64,000 nt of DNA. It comes from Desmodesmus armatus (taxonomy: Eukaryota > Chlorophyta > Chlorophyceae > Sphaeropleales > Scenedesmaceae). Both the position numbers and the translations under genes were made by a program. Below the pieces are notes generated by a model, which made no database searches, had not been told where the DNA came from, and saw only the letters and a program-made list of their open reading frames with translations. Shown here one piece after another: positions 50,001-62,200 of this stretch (the first letter of the stretch is position 1; every line of letters starts with the position of its first letter). The stretch lies in NCBI GenBank assembly GCA_007449985.2, contig VIIQ02000709.1, positions 186,001-250,000 of the forward strand, written 5' to 3'.

Positions 50001-50901
50001 CACGCACCTACTAGGTGATTAGTAATCAATATGTGGCCTTAGTGGTGTGCTGTGCAGCGAGACAGGCATCCCAGGACGACAAAGCCCCACAACAATTCAA
50101 AACCCTGGAAACACCTCATAACGCAATAATACCAAGCCTCTGAATAATGCATGCATTTGAATGCACAAATGTATGCAACGAGTATACATGTGGCACAGAC
50201 AACATCTTGCAGCCGCCATGCATGTGGTGGCTCCTTCATCCCACAACACTGATGCACCATAATGTGGCACACCAAAAAGCCTTCACAAGCCTGAACGTGT
50301 TAGCACAGCTGATCTATGGCACGTTGACTAAGCGTGTCTGCCAGCCAGGTCTGCCGGTGTGCCAGACATGCTGACAGGCGACGTGCAAGGAAACCGGGAC
50401 CAACTCGAATGGTAAAGCAGTTGGTGTGCTGCTGCTTGCTGTGCACAGCAGACACAGACACCGTGTCAGCTTTGCTGCTGCCCCGCCCTGTGGGGCAGTG
50501 CTGGCACTGCTTGCTGCAGCATGACCAGCAACCCAGCAACACCCGTGACGAGCCAAAGCAACCACTGCTGCTTTGTCACAACAAAGCACAACCTGCAAGC
50601 TTTGCCTGACCAACGACCCAGCCAGAGAACTGATGGAAACCTTTGTTGTACACTTGGGTGTACACGGAACCATTCAAGCAAATATACAGCTGCATGGGGC
50701 ACACAGGCCATCTCTGGCCCATCAGAGGGTGGATGATAGAGGCCCCTGAGCAGAAACAGTCTGACAATGTGCAAAGTAGACTACCCACCAGCTTCCAGCG
50801 CAGCCAGACATAGCGAGGGAGGCAGATCACCAACAGGAACCGTGGACACCAACAACAAAACACCGCCACATCCTTATAATGTCAGCAGCCTCCAGCTGCT
50901 G
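47032..50901. other. long intergenic stretch without a supported gene
   Basis: Almost 4 kb with only short, domain-free reading frames. An AT-rich patch lies at about 47745-47790. A G run lies at 47238-47251. A degenerate tandem repeat (about 170-bp unit) occupies 48236-48590. No transposon protein or RNA gene was recognised. Confidence 0.4.
48236..48590. repeat. degenerate tandem repeat, about 170-bp unit, two copies
   Basis: Both copies contain the ordered landmarks GACTGCAGGGA or similar, ACAGCTGGGCTGGCT, GCTGCAAGCTGCT, CTATAC, GGTTGC, AACACACTATCGCGCTG (GTCGCGCTG in copy 2), then a CTGCT-rich end. The first copy runs about 48236-48405, the second about 48406-48590. The beginning of a third unit may be visible after that. 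Confidence 0.65.
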
Positions 50902-53602
50902 TCAGCTATGAATGTAGGGCTCAATCGCCTTGCTGCCCTCCAGCCGCAAGAACTCTTCGCGCTGCTGTTCCGTCTCAAACAGATACAGCGCATAGCCGCC
51001 CCAGCCGCCTCCACAATACTTCTTCCCTAGCTCCCCATGCTCTGTCAGCTGCTGCATGCCCTCCTGCAGCTGCATCTGGTAGCTGACACCCACAGCCTCT
51101 GCCAGCTGCTGTATGCTCTCCTGCCCGGGTAGCACAGCCTGGCGCGCCAGCTTTCCCGCCTTCTCTACTAAGTCGTAGTCCCGCTTCAGGTCTGTGTTCT
51201 CGTACGTCACATGGGTGGAGCCAGTCCATAGAAGGGCCATCTTCCCAGCTAGGAAGTCTCCGCGCACCTGCAGCGAACATCAAAGTGGACACCAAGTAGC
51301 AGTATGTGCAGGTCAGCTCAACAGCTGAGATGTACCACAAAAGAGAACAGGCATGCCCATAGTGCAGCAAGCCAGGCCAAGAAGACCAAAAACTGTGGCT
51401 GCCACTCAGGACGGTTTGTACGGCGGCACTCAGGACGGCGGCGGCTGCCACTCAGGACGGCGGCACAACCAGCAAGCTAGGCTTGCAGCGCCCAACACGC
51501 ACGCATGTCTCACACAGAGATGACAGAGATGCACCGCCATCAGACAAGTATCAGTTGAAACAATTCCATTATGATAAACACGTTTACCACTATGTGCGTG
51601 TCGGAACGCACTTTTCAAGCCTGTTGTCATGACATGCACTTGATGGTTGTAACTCATGTGTTTAACACACTATCGACAATGACAAAGATAAGACACCGTA
51701 CAAACTGCATTTATCTGGCCCTGCCAGCACGCAAAACTCGTGCGCACCTTGAAATCCAGCACTGGTTTTGGCCCGCTGCGCCACACGCACAGCCCTGTCT
51801 CACGGATGACAGCTGGGTCCTGCCAGCCCACCCCTAGGTCTAGCTCCGACTGCACTGGGTCTCTGCCGTTGATCAAGGCATGCGCTGCCGAGCCCCCCAG
51901 GCCTGCACCAGGAGCCATGTACGGCCTACGTGTGGCAGTGGCGGCAAAGAGGCATCACCAGTTAGAAGGTGAGGACGCCTGCATGCAGGCTGCCGGGTTG
52001 AGCACGGCCCGACTGTGCAGCTGATGCAGTTGCTATGCCTGCGCAGCAACAACAAGAAGACTAAGCACCCCAACAAGAACTGCGTGCGTTCACAGCGTGG
52101 CGCTGCCAAAGTCATCATATCAAGTGCGAACGATGCACCCAGCCGCCTGTCATGCATCTAGCTGATGTGCAGGCCTCCATGCGCATGCTGGGTTTCAAGG
52201 CTGTCTGTTTGCAGCACAAGCGCACCAGTCATCATGGCCAACAACAGGGCTGATGGCACAGTTGACAATGTAGGCACCTGGCCGAGCGTGCTTGGGCACG
52301 TCCAGCCAACCTGCAGCGTTTGGGAGTGGACACACAGCAGGCTCAGCAGCTGTGGCTTGACCACATGCCAGTCCTGCAGGCTGGACAGATGCTGGGTGCA
52401 TTGTGGTGCTGCAAAGAAGGATTTCAACTTTTCGCTCCACACTTTCAGCAAAGCCGTGCGCTGATGCAGCATGTGATCCACGCTTCAGCTGGCTGTGCGA
52501 GTGTGTGCAGTTGCCATGTCACCCTGACTTCCCACTCTCAAAACACAATCACAGCGGCCGCCCAGTTGTGGCTACCAGCAGGACAAGGCTTGAGGATTGC
52601 TTCTGCGGGGCGGCTCACCTCCTCCAAAGTCCACCCTGAGAGGGCATGTGCTTGGTGCGCGAATGTTGGCCACAATCTGAGTTGTGCTGATGGGGGTGTA
52701 ATCCAGGGTCTTTGGCAGCACCACGTACTTGGCTCCAACCTGGATGAACAAGGCACGGTGCAGAGGCACACAGCATAACAACATATCGTCAGTTACAATC
52801 AACAGTAGACACACCAAATGCACATCACCATGGAATGCAATACAAATTTGCTGAACTGAGCAGCAGCACTGCAAACCTCTGCCACACAGAGAGCGAAACA
52901 ATTCTCTGCACTAGCTGTCTCTGCAGCTGCTGGCACAGCCACGTGCACACATACACCAATCATTTGGCTGCTGGCCGGTCTACCAAGCTGTGTTGTCCCT
53001 AGAACATACTCGCACCTGTGACAGCTGCTGCAACACTCCACCTGCATCCTACCTGCACGCACAGCTGCTTCTTGATGTCAGCGTATTTGTCGTCTTCAGT
53101 GACGACCAGCAGCTGTGGCCTGATGCGCAGGAAGTGCTCCTTGAAGTCAAGACCTGGCTCGTGGCCCTCACCAACAACCACCTCATCCACCATGCGCATG
53201 GAGCCTGTGTGCAGAAATGTGTCACGCCTGCTATGATCGGAGCACCTGAGCTGCTGCTGTGCATGTGATGAAGCCCTAAACGGTTTTTGGGTCTGCACGA
53301 GGTGCGTGCAATCGGTAGGCAGGTGAAGACAAGTGCAGTGGCAAGCCAGCCTGGAACCCACCAATCAGCTGCTTCTTGTGCTCTGTCGGTATACTGCTGC
53401 GCCGGTTGGCCTTGTGTGCTGCTAGAACACCATCACTGGCAAAGCTGACAGTCAGGTGCGTGCCAAGGGCTCTGGCCTGTGACCAGAACTCCAGGTGGCC
53501 ACCATGCAGGATGTCGTAGCAGCCTGACACAAACACCTTGACCTCTTGCGGCTGCTGATGCTGTGATGGTGAAACAGTATTGTCTTGATTGGATTCAGTC
53601 AT
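50902..53602 (-). CDS. bifunctional nucleotidyltransferase / GHMP-type sugar kinase fusion
   Basis: Six exons, 53362-53602, 53053-53204, 52619-52739, 52226-52310, 51748-51925 and 50902-51267, join in frame to 380 residues. Residues of about 20-160 form a cytidylyltransferase-like domain: VFVSGCYDILHGGHLEFW (the HxGH motif is HGGH), then LLVVTEDDKYADIKK and the ISTT motif in TPISTTQIVANIR. From about 165 on it is a GHMP kinase: PLRVDFGGGWLDVPKHARPG, the ATP-binding loop APGAGLGGSAAHALING, GWQDPAVIRETGLCVWRSG, and the C-terminal GKKYCGGGWGGYALYLF. The kinase half is compact, about 215 residues against about 300 for most family members, but it has the expected motifs. Such a pair could phosphorylate a sugar at C1 and then activate it with a nucleotide, as separate enzymes do for fucose or heptose. 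The substrate cannot be told from sequence. No transit peptide is obvious. Confidence 0.88.
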
Positions 53603-53870
53603 GCTGCTGTTGCAGCAGAGAGCGCACAAGTGTGTACAGATGCTGATCACTGCAGATGTGCACAGACTCAGCTACTAGGGGTACGACAGTGGAAGCAACG
53701 TCATAGGAAAACATCAGCATTACAAATGTATTGTCTGTGCACACTTTGCTCTTTTTTTTCAACCGTTTTTACCCGTCAATTCAAACCACAACCGGATATC
53801 TAAAGCTACTGGGGGATTCGAGAGGCCCTTTTCAACTGGACCTGGGCACATTGTTGCTGTAGCAGCAAGG
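53603..53870. promoter_or_regulatory. short divergent promoter between the GHMP fusion and eL15
   Basis: Only 268 bp lie between the two start codons, so the ribosomal-protein gene and the sugar-kinase gene probably share a bidirectional promoter. A run of eight T lies near 53752. No known element was identified. Confidence 0.5.
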
Positions 53871-55755
53871 ATGGGGGCTTACAAGGTCAGCCGCAATCTA
53901 CCGTGCTTTGTTTTGCTTGCCTGTTGATACTATTCGTGCTGCTGTCATCGCCGCGGTGTTGCCGAAGGTGGTTAGCCAGCGGAGAAAGCTCCACGCCAGC
54001 GCCTGTGTGTGCTGCCACCCAGATCCTGCTGCTGCTGCTGCTGCTGCTGCTGTGGGGCCATATGTGCAGTACGTGGAAGAGCTGTGGAGGAAGAAGCAGA
54101 GTGATGTGCTTCGCTTCCTGCTGCGTGTGAGATGCTGGGAGTACCGCCAGCTGCCCAGCATCATCCGACTGTCAAAGCCCTCTCGCCCTGACAAGGCTAG
54201 GCGTATGGGGTACAAAGCCAAACAGGGCTTCGTTGTATACCGCGTGCGTGTTCGCCGTGGTGGTCGTAAGAGGCCGGTCTCAAAGGTCAGTGCACGGGAC
54301 AAAACACTGGCTGCTGGGATATCCCACCTTGTCCCCCCCCCCCTGCTGCTACAATGCTGACAATGTCATATGGGCACGTGTGTGGCAGCCACATGAGCTG
54401 TCATTCACAAGCAGCCAAGCAGTTTCCGACTTGGCATGCATGCGCGGCAGCAATATCAAACAAACAAGATTGTCATCAGCAGCATTATGAGGCAACTTGC
54501 TTCACCAGGTGTGTGATGCTGACAAGCCACTTCTGATGGATGAACCTGATGTGCTGGCTGTGGCGCAATCAACGATTTGTACAGTTGCAGTCAGTTGGGC
54601 CAAGCGCGGTGTGCTTGGTGTTTGTGGTGACTGCTGCAGGGCATTGTGTATGGCAAGCCCGTGAACCAGGGTATCACCCAGCTGAAGCCAAACCGCAACC
54701 ACCGCTCCATGGCTGAGGAGCGCGCAGGGCGCAAGCTGGGTGCACTGCGCGTGCTGAACTCTTACTGGGTCAACCAGGTAGGCGTGTGAGGGAGCCAGCA
54801 GTTGTGTAACCAAAAGCTGGGTTTCCCTGGCGTGATGCTAGTGCTAGCAGTTGGCGTGGTGGTAATGCTAGCATGCAGGACATCATAAGCACGACAGGGG
54901 TTGCGCGTGTTCTGTTAGAGATGTTACATGCGTGTTGCGCAACTAGGCTGCTATCATCGTTGATGCTGTCAAGCGGCTGATGCTTGTTTTGAAGGCTCCT
55001 ACTTGCTGCATACAGCCTCATCAATCATATTGCCAAGCACCTGGGTCCTGTCTGCCGCAAGTTGGCTGCCGCGAGTGTGGGAGCATGCATTTCACAGGGG
55101 GGAGGGGTCACCGGCATGGGGTTGCAGTTGGCTTGTTGCACAAAGTTGATGTCAGGATTTGTATCATGTCTCTGCTTTGGTCTGCAGGATTCCACGTACA
55201 AGTACTTCGAAGTCATCCTTGTGGACCCCCAGCACAATGCTGTGCGCAATGTGAGTGCATGGTATATTGGGAATGCATGGTATATTGGGGAAGGCTGGTT
55301 TGAAGGGCAGTTGTACACTGGGCAAGGGTGTGGGGGTGCAGCATGGGCTGCACTTCCCAATGGACAGACCTGGCAGCTGTTCGTGAAGGTGTGCGTGCTG
55401 ATTGGTGTGGGCATGAATGCTGCCTGTTGAAGGGTTCAGCGGTGCCAGATGACCAAGCTGCTTCGATCGCAACTGTTAGTGGTTACACCCTCTTTTACCC
55501 TGTTGAGAGTGTCGTATGGTGCATACATGTTGACAGGGCCACTGTGCTGCTGCCATGCCTGTTTGCGTGCAGGATCCTCGTGCAAACTGGATTTGCAACC
55601 CTGTGCACAAGCACCGTGAGCTGCGTGGCCTGACCAGTGCTGGCAAGACGTACCGTGGCCTGCGTGGCAAGGGCCACAACTACCACAAGGCTCGCCCCAG
55701 TGTGCGTGCAACCTACCGCCGCAATCAGAACCCCAGCCTGCGCCGTTACCGCTGA
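53871..55755 (+). CDS. RPL15: large-subunit ribosomal protein eL15
   Basis: Five exons, 53871-53885, 54070-54285, 54640-54777, 55188-55250 and 55573-55755, join in frame to 204 residues, the standard eL15 length. Matches run through the whole protein: [79 protein letters not shown], then [20 protein letters not shown] and the basic C-terminus. It is a core protein of the cytosolic 60S subunit. The first exon holds only five codons (MGAYK), common for ribosomal-protein genes, and the 184-bp first intron contains a CTG run. Introns are otherwise 63-410 bp with clean GT-AG ends. Confidence 0.98.
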
Positions 55756-56148
55756 GCAACATGGGCACACTGGCGTTGCTGAGGGTAGGTGCTTGGATGC
55801 CAGTGGTGCAGATACTGTATTGCGGCGATGCTTTGTCTGCACCCTTGCAACAGCAGGTGTGTACTCGACAAGGGGCAACTGATTTGCAAGTCATTGGGTC
55901 AGCGAGTGCTGCAGACTGTGCTGCAGGGCCTGCAGGGCCTGTTGAGTGACTGCAAAGTTTGCAGCGTACATGCACCAGGTGTGGCGCTGATCTGTTTTTC
56001 TGTGTTGTGCAGGTGGATTGCCACCAAGCTCTGCTCTTCCCAGCACTACGCCCGTCTTGTGGACCTATTTTGTGGACCGTGTGGTCTCAGCTGTTGTGGC
56101 TCACACAAGGGTTGCTCGTCAGGCCTCTCACCTTGTGTGCATTCGGTT

Positions 56149-56216
56149 GTGGCTGACGTGTAATTGCAGCGCGAGGAGAGGAGTGGCTGATGTGTAATTG
56201 CACCGCGAGGAGAGGA
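56149..56216 (+). terminator. duplicated 34-bp unit with TGTAA, possible eL15 polyadenylation region
   Basis: Two 34-base units start GTGGCTGACGTGTAATTG at 56149 and GTGGCTGATGTGTAATTG at 56183, with three differences. Each contains TGTAA, the polyadenylation signal known from chlorophycean green algae. The site lies about 400 bp after the eL15 stop, so the assignment to eL15 is an inference. Confidence 0.4.
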
Positions 56217-57105
56217 GATTGTTTGAAACAGCTGCCTCGGTCAGTAGGTTGCACTGTCATAATGTATCAACCGCACGCGTCTTAGGCACATGTGTAGCTA
56301 GCATACCATGAACGTGCAAGTCACATGCAAGCAAGCTATGAGGCACACCAACATAGTCCAACCGTGATGAAGAGCTCATGAGGGTGTGGCTTGCTGCAAT
56401 GCGTGAGGGTGCATCACTTCTGACTTCAACTGATGGAGGGACTACGGTACATTTGATGGGGGTTGGCAGGTCCAGGTCACGTCTGTGCACCCCAATCGGC
56501 ACCAGAGGCAGGCATAGATGTATCAACACGAGTGGGATACTGGTATTGCGTGGAGAAGCAAACAGTAGGCTCCGTGCATGTCTGGCTGACAATGCATTGT
56601 CAGCAGCTGCTGTGCATGGCATGTGCTTCAGTGGGTAGCGTACGCAACTCAGCACATGTGACGGTACAGTCCAAGGCTCAACCAAGGAAACCAGGGGAAA
56701 AGGCAACATGTAGGGTGTCTTGTTGTTGCAAGATTCAACTGTATGTTCAAAACGGCATCTGCAGTGCATTTGCATGAGCTGCATATGCATGCAACCATCT
56801 GTGCACCTCCCTGTCAATGTTTCAGCCGCTGGTCCTGACCGCTGGCACTGAGACTCCGCTCAAGGGCCAGTACAGCCTGGTACGGCCTGTGTCTCTGTCA
56901 GTTGCACACTTTGGTGGTTGGCCGCCAGGTGGTGGCACCAGAGGGCCACTGTTTCTGTGCGTTTCCTTAGTTGCTGTCACTGGGTTTAGAAGACTCAGCG
57001 TGCCAAAGCACCGGTTTACACCAGCTTGAGCGTGCGTTGGCAGCTGAAGTAGCTGCATGAGCAGCAGTGTCAGGGGGCGAAGCCCGCCGGAAGAATAAAC
57101 ATAAA

Positions 57106-57390
57106 ACAGTTGCTGAGTTGATGGCAGCAGCAGATGCAAAGCAATAGCAACTAGAGCTGGAACTAATTGAAGAGGTTCAGCGCATATAAATTGATTACAA
57201 GCGTTGGAGAGAAGAACAGTACCAGCAGAGGCAAAGCTAGCCGTTCTCCTGGCTGCAGAAGCTCCCCAAAAGCAAACCCATGACGCAGATCGAGTTGGAC
57301 CTGGAGCTGTAGGTGCATTGTCGGAAGGATCAGCGCAAATGGAGAGGCGGCAGCAGCAGCAGAGGCAGCAGCAATAGGAGCACAAAAAAT
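57106..57390 (+). pseudogene. degraded charged, coiled-coil-like coding remnant
   Basis: One frame reads VAELMAAADAKQ, then LELELIEEVQRI, IDYKRWREEQYQQRQS, PFSWLQKLPKSKPMTQIELD and a basic end. It is interrupted by four in-frame stops (TAG, TAA, TAG, TAG). The amino-acid pattern is much more protein-like than its surroundings. It looks like a broken gene or retrocopy fragment of unknown origin. Because TAG is a true stop in two nearby genes, codon reassignment does not explain it. Confidence 0.4.
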
Positions 57391-57816
57391 TAGAAGCACA
57401 AGGGCCGTCCCCCCCCCCCCCCCCCCTCACAGCAGCCAATGGCCATTGGCCCACCTCAGTAAGGTGCTGCATGTCCTGCATCCAGCATTGGCAAGCAGCT
57501 GCAGCAGTAACCTGCGCCGGGGATGAGCTGGTGCCGGGATCAGACGGGATGTCAATATGAACAGGCAGTGCCTCCCCCCCCCCCCCCCCGCCCCGTGTGA
57601 CTGACTGCAGCCTGCATCGGCTGCATTTGCCCAAGCCTTGAAGGGCCTGCTGCTCTGCTGTTGAAACATGTAAGCACGTGAGACCGGCACTTGCATACGA
57701 GCCATGGATGTGCGTGTGTGTGTGTGTGGGGGGTGGGGGGTGTAAATGCAGGGCTCTGTCCTTGGCTGTAAGGTGTGAGTAATGTCTTTCAACAGATGAT
57801 ATAGGGTTTGATCAAC

Positions 57817-58067
57817 AGATGATACTATCATCTGAGGGTTTGACAAACCCTGAGGGTTTGACAAACCCCCTTGGTGTCCTAACGCCACAGGAACAGCAAA
57901 CTCCCCCATAGCTATCGCGTATGTTATGTATACGGAAAAAAAATAATGCTTCAGGGCCCCCTCCAAACCAGGTAACGCCATATGATTACCTTCCATTGAC
58001 TTCACGCCCTGTTAGGACGGCCGGGTCTACCCTTCCTGACACACTGTTTGAGGTTTGAAACCTCAAA
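57817..58067. repeat. cluster of short palindromes with one-base centres
   Basis: Four near-perfect hairpins, each with a single unpaired central base: AGATGATA-C-TATCATCT at 57817-57833, GGGTTTG-A-CAAACCC inside two tandem 18-base units at 57833-57868, and TTTGAGGTTT-G-AAACCTCAAA at 58047-58067. An inverted pair GTCCTAAC/GTTAGGAC at 57876 and 58011 lies between them. Confidence 0.7.
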
Positions 58068-59250
58068 GCATCATCATCACACGGGGTGACACTTGGTAGA
58101 GGCAAAGTGCCCAATCCTCCGCCCCTCACTGAGGCCCCACAAGGGCTGGGGCACCGTGCCCTGCTGAGCCCGTGTGGTTCCACTCCACCCTGTGGTTCCA
58201 CTCCACCCTCTAGGGACATAGCTGGGGCCCATGCTCGCTTGCAAAATGTGTCGCTCACCCACCCTGCTGGCTGCTCTTGACACGGTGTGCTGCTGCAGAC
58301 GGCTAGTGCTGCAGATACCTAGCTGCAACTCGGGCCCCGGGCCAGGCAGCACTGTGACAGGCAGTCCATGCCATCCATGACGTGTGGGCCAACGGCAGCA
58401 TTCTCAGGGCGCATTTGAGCAGCAAGTGTACATAGCTGACCGTGTGGTCATGTGCAAGGCAGGCTTGGCTGGCGGAGCATGCTGGTGGCAGGGCTGCAAA
58501 GTGTGCGACAGCTGCTAGTAGCAGGCAGGCAAACAGGCACACAAGTGCAGCATGGTGCACAGCCGTGAGCGCTGTAGCTCGGCATGTTGTGACCGCACTG
58601 GGCGCTGGCTGTGCTAGTGCAGTGACGTGCATGGCTGCTTCCCTGGTCACACAAATTTGCCAAGTGCGCAGCTTTACTGCTTACACAGTCAGAACTCGAG
58701 TGTGCACAGCACCGCACCCCTGGGCCCATAGCATGCATCACCGCCCTCCCAACGACTCATCAACTGTGTGGCATTGCTCCAGCGTATGTTGTATGTGAGC
58801 ATTGCCTCCATGGGTACCCCAGTCTTCCTGAGACACAGTGTCCCCCCCCCCCCCCCCCCCCCGCCCCCGGCGGGGGGCCTGGCCCCAGTGGCCCATGGGG
58901 GCAGGGGGCGGTCACCCTGTTTCATGTCGACTGAGTGGTGCGAGAGGCATTGGAAGAAAGAATATGCTACAAAGTGATGCTTTGCTAAGGTGTGCTGGTG
59001 GTGGTCACCTGTCTCACCACCTACTAGGCTAGCCTGTCACACCCTTGAGCCCTATCAGGTCTTCCGAAACGGACGGCAAAGTTGATCGAAGCTCTCGAGG
59101 GCCGTTGTTTGCGATCTGTTTTGCTTTATTTGTTTCGTGTTGTCATCGTCGCCGCAGCTGCTGAAGCCACGCATCACATCGCTGTCTTCGTGACAGTGAT
59201 CATAGGCATATGCCGCACTTGGGTTAAAATATAGATAGATCGTTGGAGGA

Positions 59251-62200
59251 ATGGCGTGGCTGTTTCAAGGCGTGTTGAACGCAGGTGAGGGGGCTGCTGT
59301 GAGGGTTTGCTGTCAGATGAGCGGGAGCAGGACAGGACATCACAGCTGTGCGGCACTGGTGGCACCGTGATCGTTATAATGGCATGTTCAGGAACGTTTC
59401 ACTGCGCTGAAGGTTGACTGGGTCACTGATCAGTTGCCTGACACCCTTTGGGGTGTGCTGCTGTGCTTTCTCTGCTGCTGCATCTGTGTGCCGCATACGG
59501 TCTGCCTCACAGGGCTGCAGATTCTGCTGTCTATATTTGGAGGATGGCTGTGTGCCAGGCTGAGGCTGGTGGACCCAGAGGTCATGTCGCGCAATGTCAA
59601 CTTGTTTGCAATGAAAGGTGGGCCCCCAGATGCAGTGACAACAGCGAGTCAGCAGCACAGTGTCAAACTGGCAGACAGCACTGCCTCACACACTCTTTTC
59701 ATCTCCCTTTGCAGCTGCGTATCCAGCGTTCATCATACACCTCCTGGGAGTGAAGACAGACCTGCGAGATGCCCAAGCCTGGAAGTGAGTGGGCCCACTC
59801 CACGGGGAAAGCTTTGTCGTCACTACACCTTGGCTTGATCTTGTGCAGCCTGCTCATCGGTCTGAGCTTGTGCAGGAAAGCTTCTCATGTTTTGTAACAC
59901 CGGACCAGTGTTGATGCTGTTACCACAACATATTCACAGTAGCAGGAACTGGCGACGCTGCAAGTTGTTTGAAGTGCTGAGTCCTGCTGTATTGTGCCGC
60001 TGAGCAGGGCGCTGGGCGTGTTTGTCCTGTGGGTGTTCATCATACACCTGGCTTGCTTCATCGTGCACAAGTTGAGGCGCAAGAGCAGCAACGTGCTGCA
60101 GCTGGGCTTGAGCTGCCTGCTGTTGACAACCAACAACACTGGGCTTATCGGCTGGCCTGTGCTGGTGGCAACTGTGGGCCAGCAAAATGCTGTGCTGTCC
60201 ATGCTTCTGGGTAAGGGGTCCGACAATGTTCGCATGTGCTGCTGCGCATGCTGCAGTGCCAAGTCGTTTCCACACTGTGTTGGGGAGTGGTGCCTTGGTC
60301 AGCAGGGAGTCAGTGCAGAATGCAACAGCATAACTGCAGTCGTGTGAAAGTATTGCAGTATGCTCTCCGCAGTTGGCTGCACTGCTGCAAGTAAGTGTGC
60401 GCGCTGTGTTCCCTGCAGGTGTGCTATTCTTTATCCAGCTGCTGCCTGTGACCATCTGCTGCTTTGAGTTTTACAAGTGGCAGGCACAGGTGTGTACACC
60501 TGTTTCGAACCTGGTGATGGTAGGCAGTTTGATCCTGCAGTGGGCACAACCATGCTGACACATGCGCAGACCTGTAATGCGGAGACTTTTCTCCTTGGAT
60601 GTTTGCGTTATGGATGTTTGTGTTGTGGATGGAAGACCTGTGTGGAAGACCTGTGTGGGTGTGCCAACTTCGCAACACTGCAGGCATTGGTGAGGTGCTT
60701 TCACAACCAGTATGTCTGCTCGATACTGCAGGAAGGCAAGCAGCTCAGCACTGGCTGTGACGGTGAAATGGATGATGACCTGCAGCCAGGAGACCAGCTG
60801 CCTGTGGCACGGCACAGCAAGGATCAGCAGCAGCTGTTGGAGCTGCCGCCAGGAGGGTTTCCTCACGAGTTCAGGTACATGCACTTGGTCACCGTCAGCA
60901 GCAGTGCAGGAAGTTGCATGTACAACACCCAACTCTTCATCTGACTGCAGCCCACTCGGCACCGCTACAGCAGATGGGCAGGCACCTATACAGTGAGCTC
61001 AAACTATATATTACTGCAGGGAGTGGGATCGGGGAGTTGCGTCAAGAGCTGTGCAGGACATCATAGGTGCCTTGCACCCCATGCATGGTACACTTGATAT
61101 GGCCTGCAGGTACTGCTATTGGAGCAACGAGCTCTACCAGCCACGCTCGTATGGTCTGCTATCAGCAGGGCCCGCCACAGCGCATGCTGCACCTCCTGTA
61201 GACCTTGCACAGGTAGGGCGCAGGGAGGGTTCAGGCTGTAATGTTGCATGGGGTACCAAGTTTAGGTTGCCTGCCTACGTCCAGACACGTGCTGGCACTG
61301 TTTGAAGGGGAGGAGTGCAGCTGCAGGGAGCAGCATAGCCTGCATGCCCATTGCAAGCAGGCATGCTGAAAGCATCTGACGGCATCTCGTGGTGTCGCAA
61401 GCGCATGCCCACACGCTGCATTCGACTCTGCCTCTGTGTGCAGGTGTGCGTTGAGTCAGGAGATGATTCAGCAGACGAAGCCACCGACCACCACTGCTAT
61501 GGCCCCAGCGCAAGCAGCAGGAGCAGTGCCAGCAGCGCGCGCAACGGCTTGATCAGCAGCACAGCACCTGGCCGCGAGTGGTGGAGGTCAGGCCTCCCAG
61601 GCAAGCCCCAGACTGGCGGCCTCAAGAGGGCCAAGGACTCCGCTGACAGCCTGTACACACCCTTTGCTGCAGCAGCAGTAGCCGCAAAGCAGGCGGAGCT
61701 TGACCAGCAGCAGCAGCAGCCACCCAGGCCAGCCACCCTTGGCTTGAGCAGCCTCACCCGGCGCCTGTCGAGAGGGTTGACCGCTGCAGGCGCTGCAGCA
61801 GCCAGTGCTGCCGCTGCTGTGTCGTCCCCGAAGCTGGCTCATGCAGCGTCACTCCACACAGCCAGCTCCCTGAAGGGCACAGCAGGCGGTGCACCCCTGA
61901 AGAAGGCAGCGTCACTCAAGCCTGCAGCCTCCTTGCGCCGCACGGCAGGGAAGGACAAGGACCCCCTGTGCCAGATGAGTGTCCCTCTCATGGCTGAGCA
62001 CTCAGACGAGCCCCTCAGCTGCTGCCCCTCTCACATCACCAGCTCGCCTCCCATGTCTCCAAGGATTAGCGCAGCAGCAGCTGCCGCACCTGCTGGAGCA
62101 GCTACAGATGGAGGTCCTGCAGGCTCCGGTGCAGCAGCTGTGAATCGCGTCAGCAGCAGCGACACTGGCAGTGCGTCAAGCGACTCGACAGCTGACCGTA

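Larger units (their letters stand above)
55756..59250. other. long intergenic stretch between eL15 and the carrier gene
   Basis: No supported gene. It contains the eL15 3' region with a duplicated TGTAA-bearing unit (56149-56216), a degraded coding-like segment (57106-57390), C runs near 57411, 57579 and 58844, a GT/GGGGTGGGGGG tract near 57715-57740, a cluster of near-perfect palindromes (57817-58067), and a short direct repeat of TGTGGTTCCACTCCACCC near 58170-58210. Confidence 0.45.

Noticed and set aside
57106..57390. Alternative genetic code with TAG/TAA read as Gln, suggested by stops in a Gln-rich frame
   Set aside because: The formyltransferase and GH47 genes end in TAG exactly where their families end, and no confident gene needs read-through.
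59392..59452. An extra first-domain exon in the carrier gene encoding ERFTALKVDWVTDQLPD
   Set aside because: Its frame does not join exon 59251-59284. Splicing 59284 directly to 59513 keeps frame and gives a natural family N-terminus.
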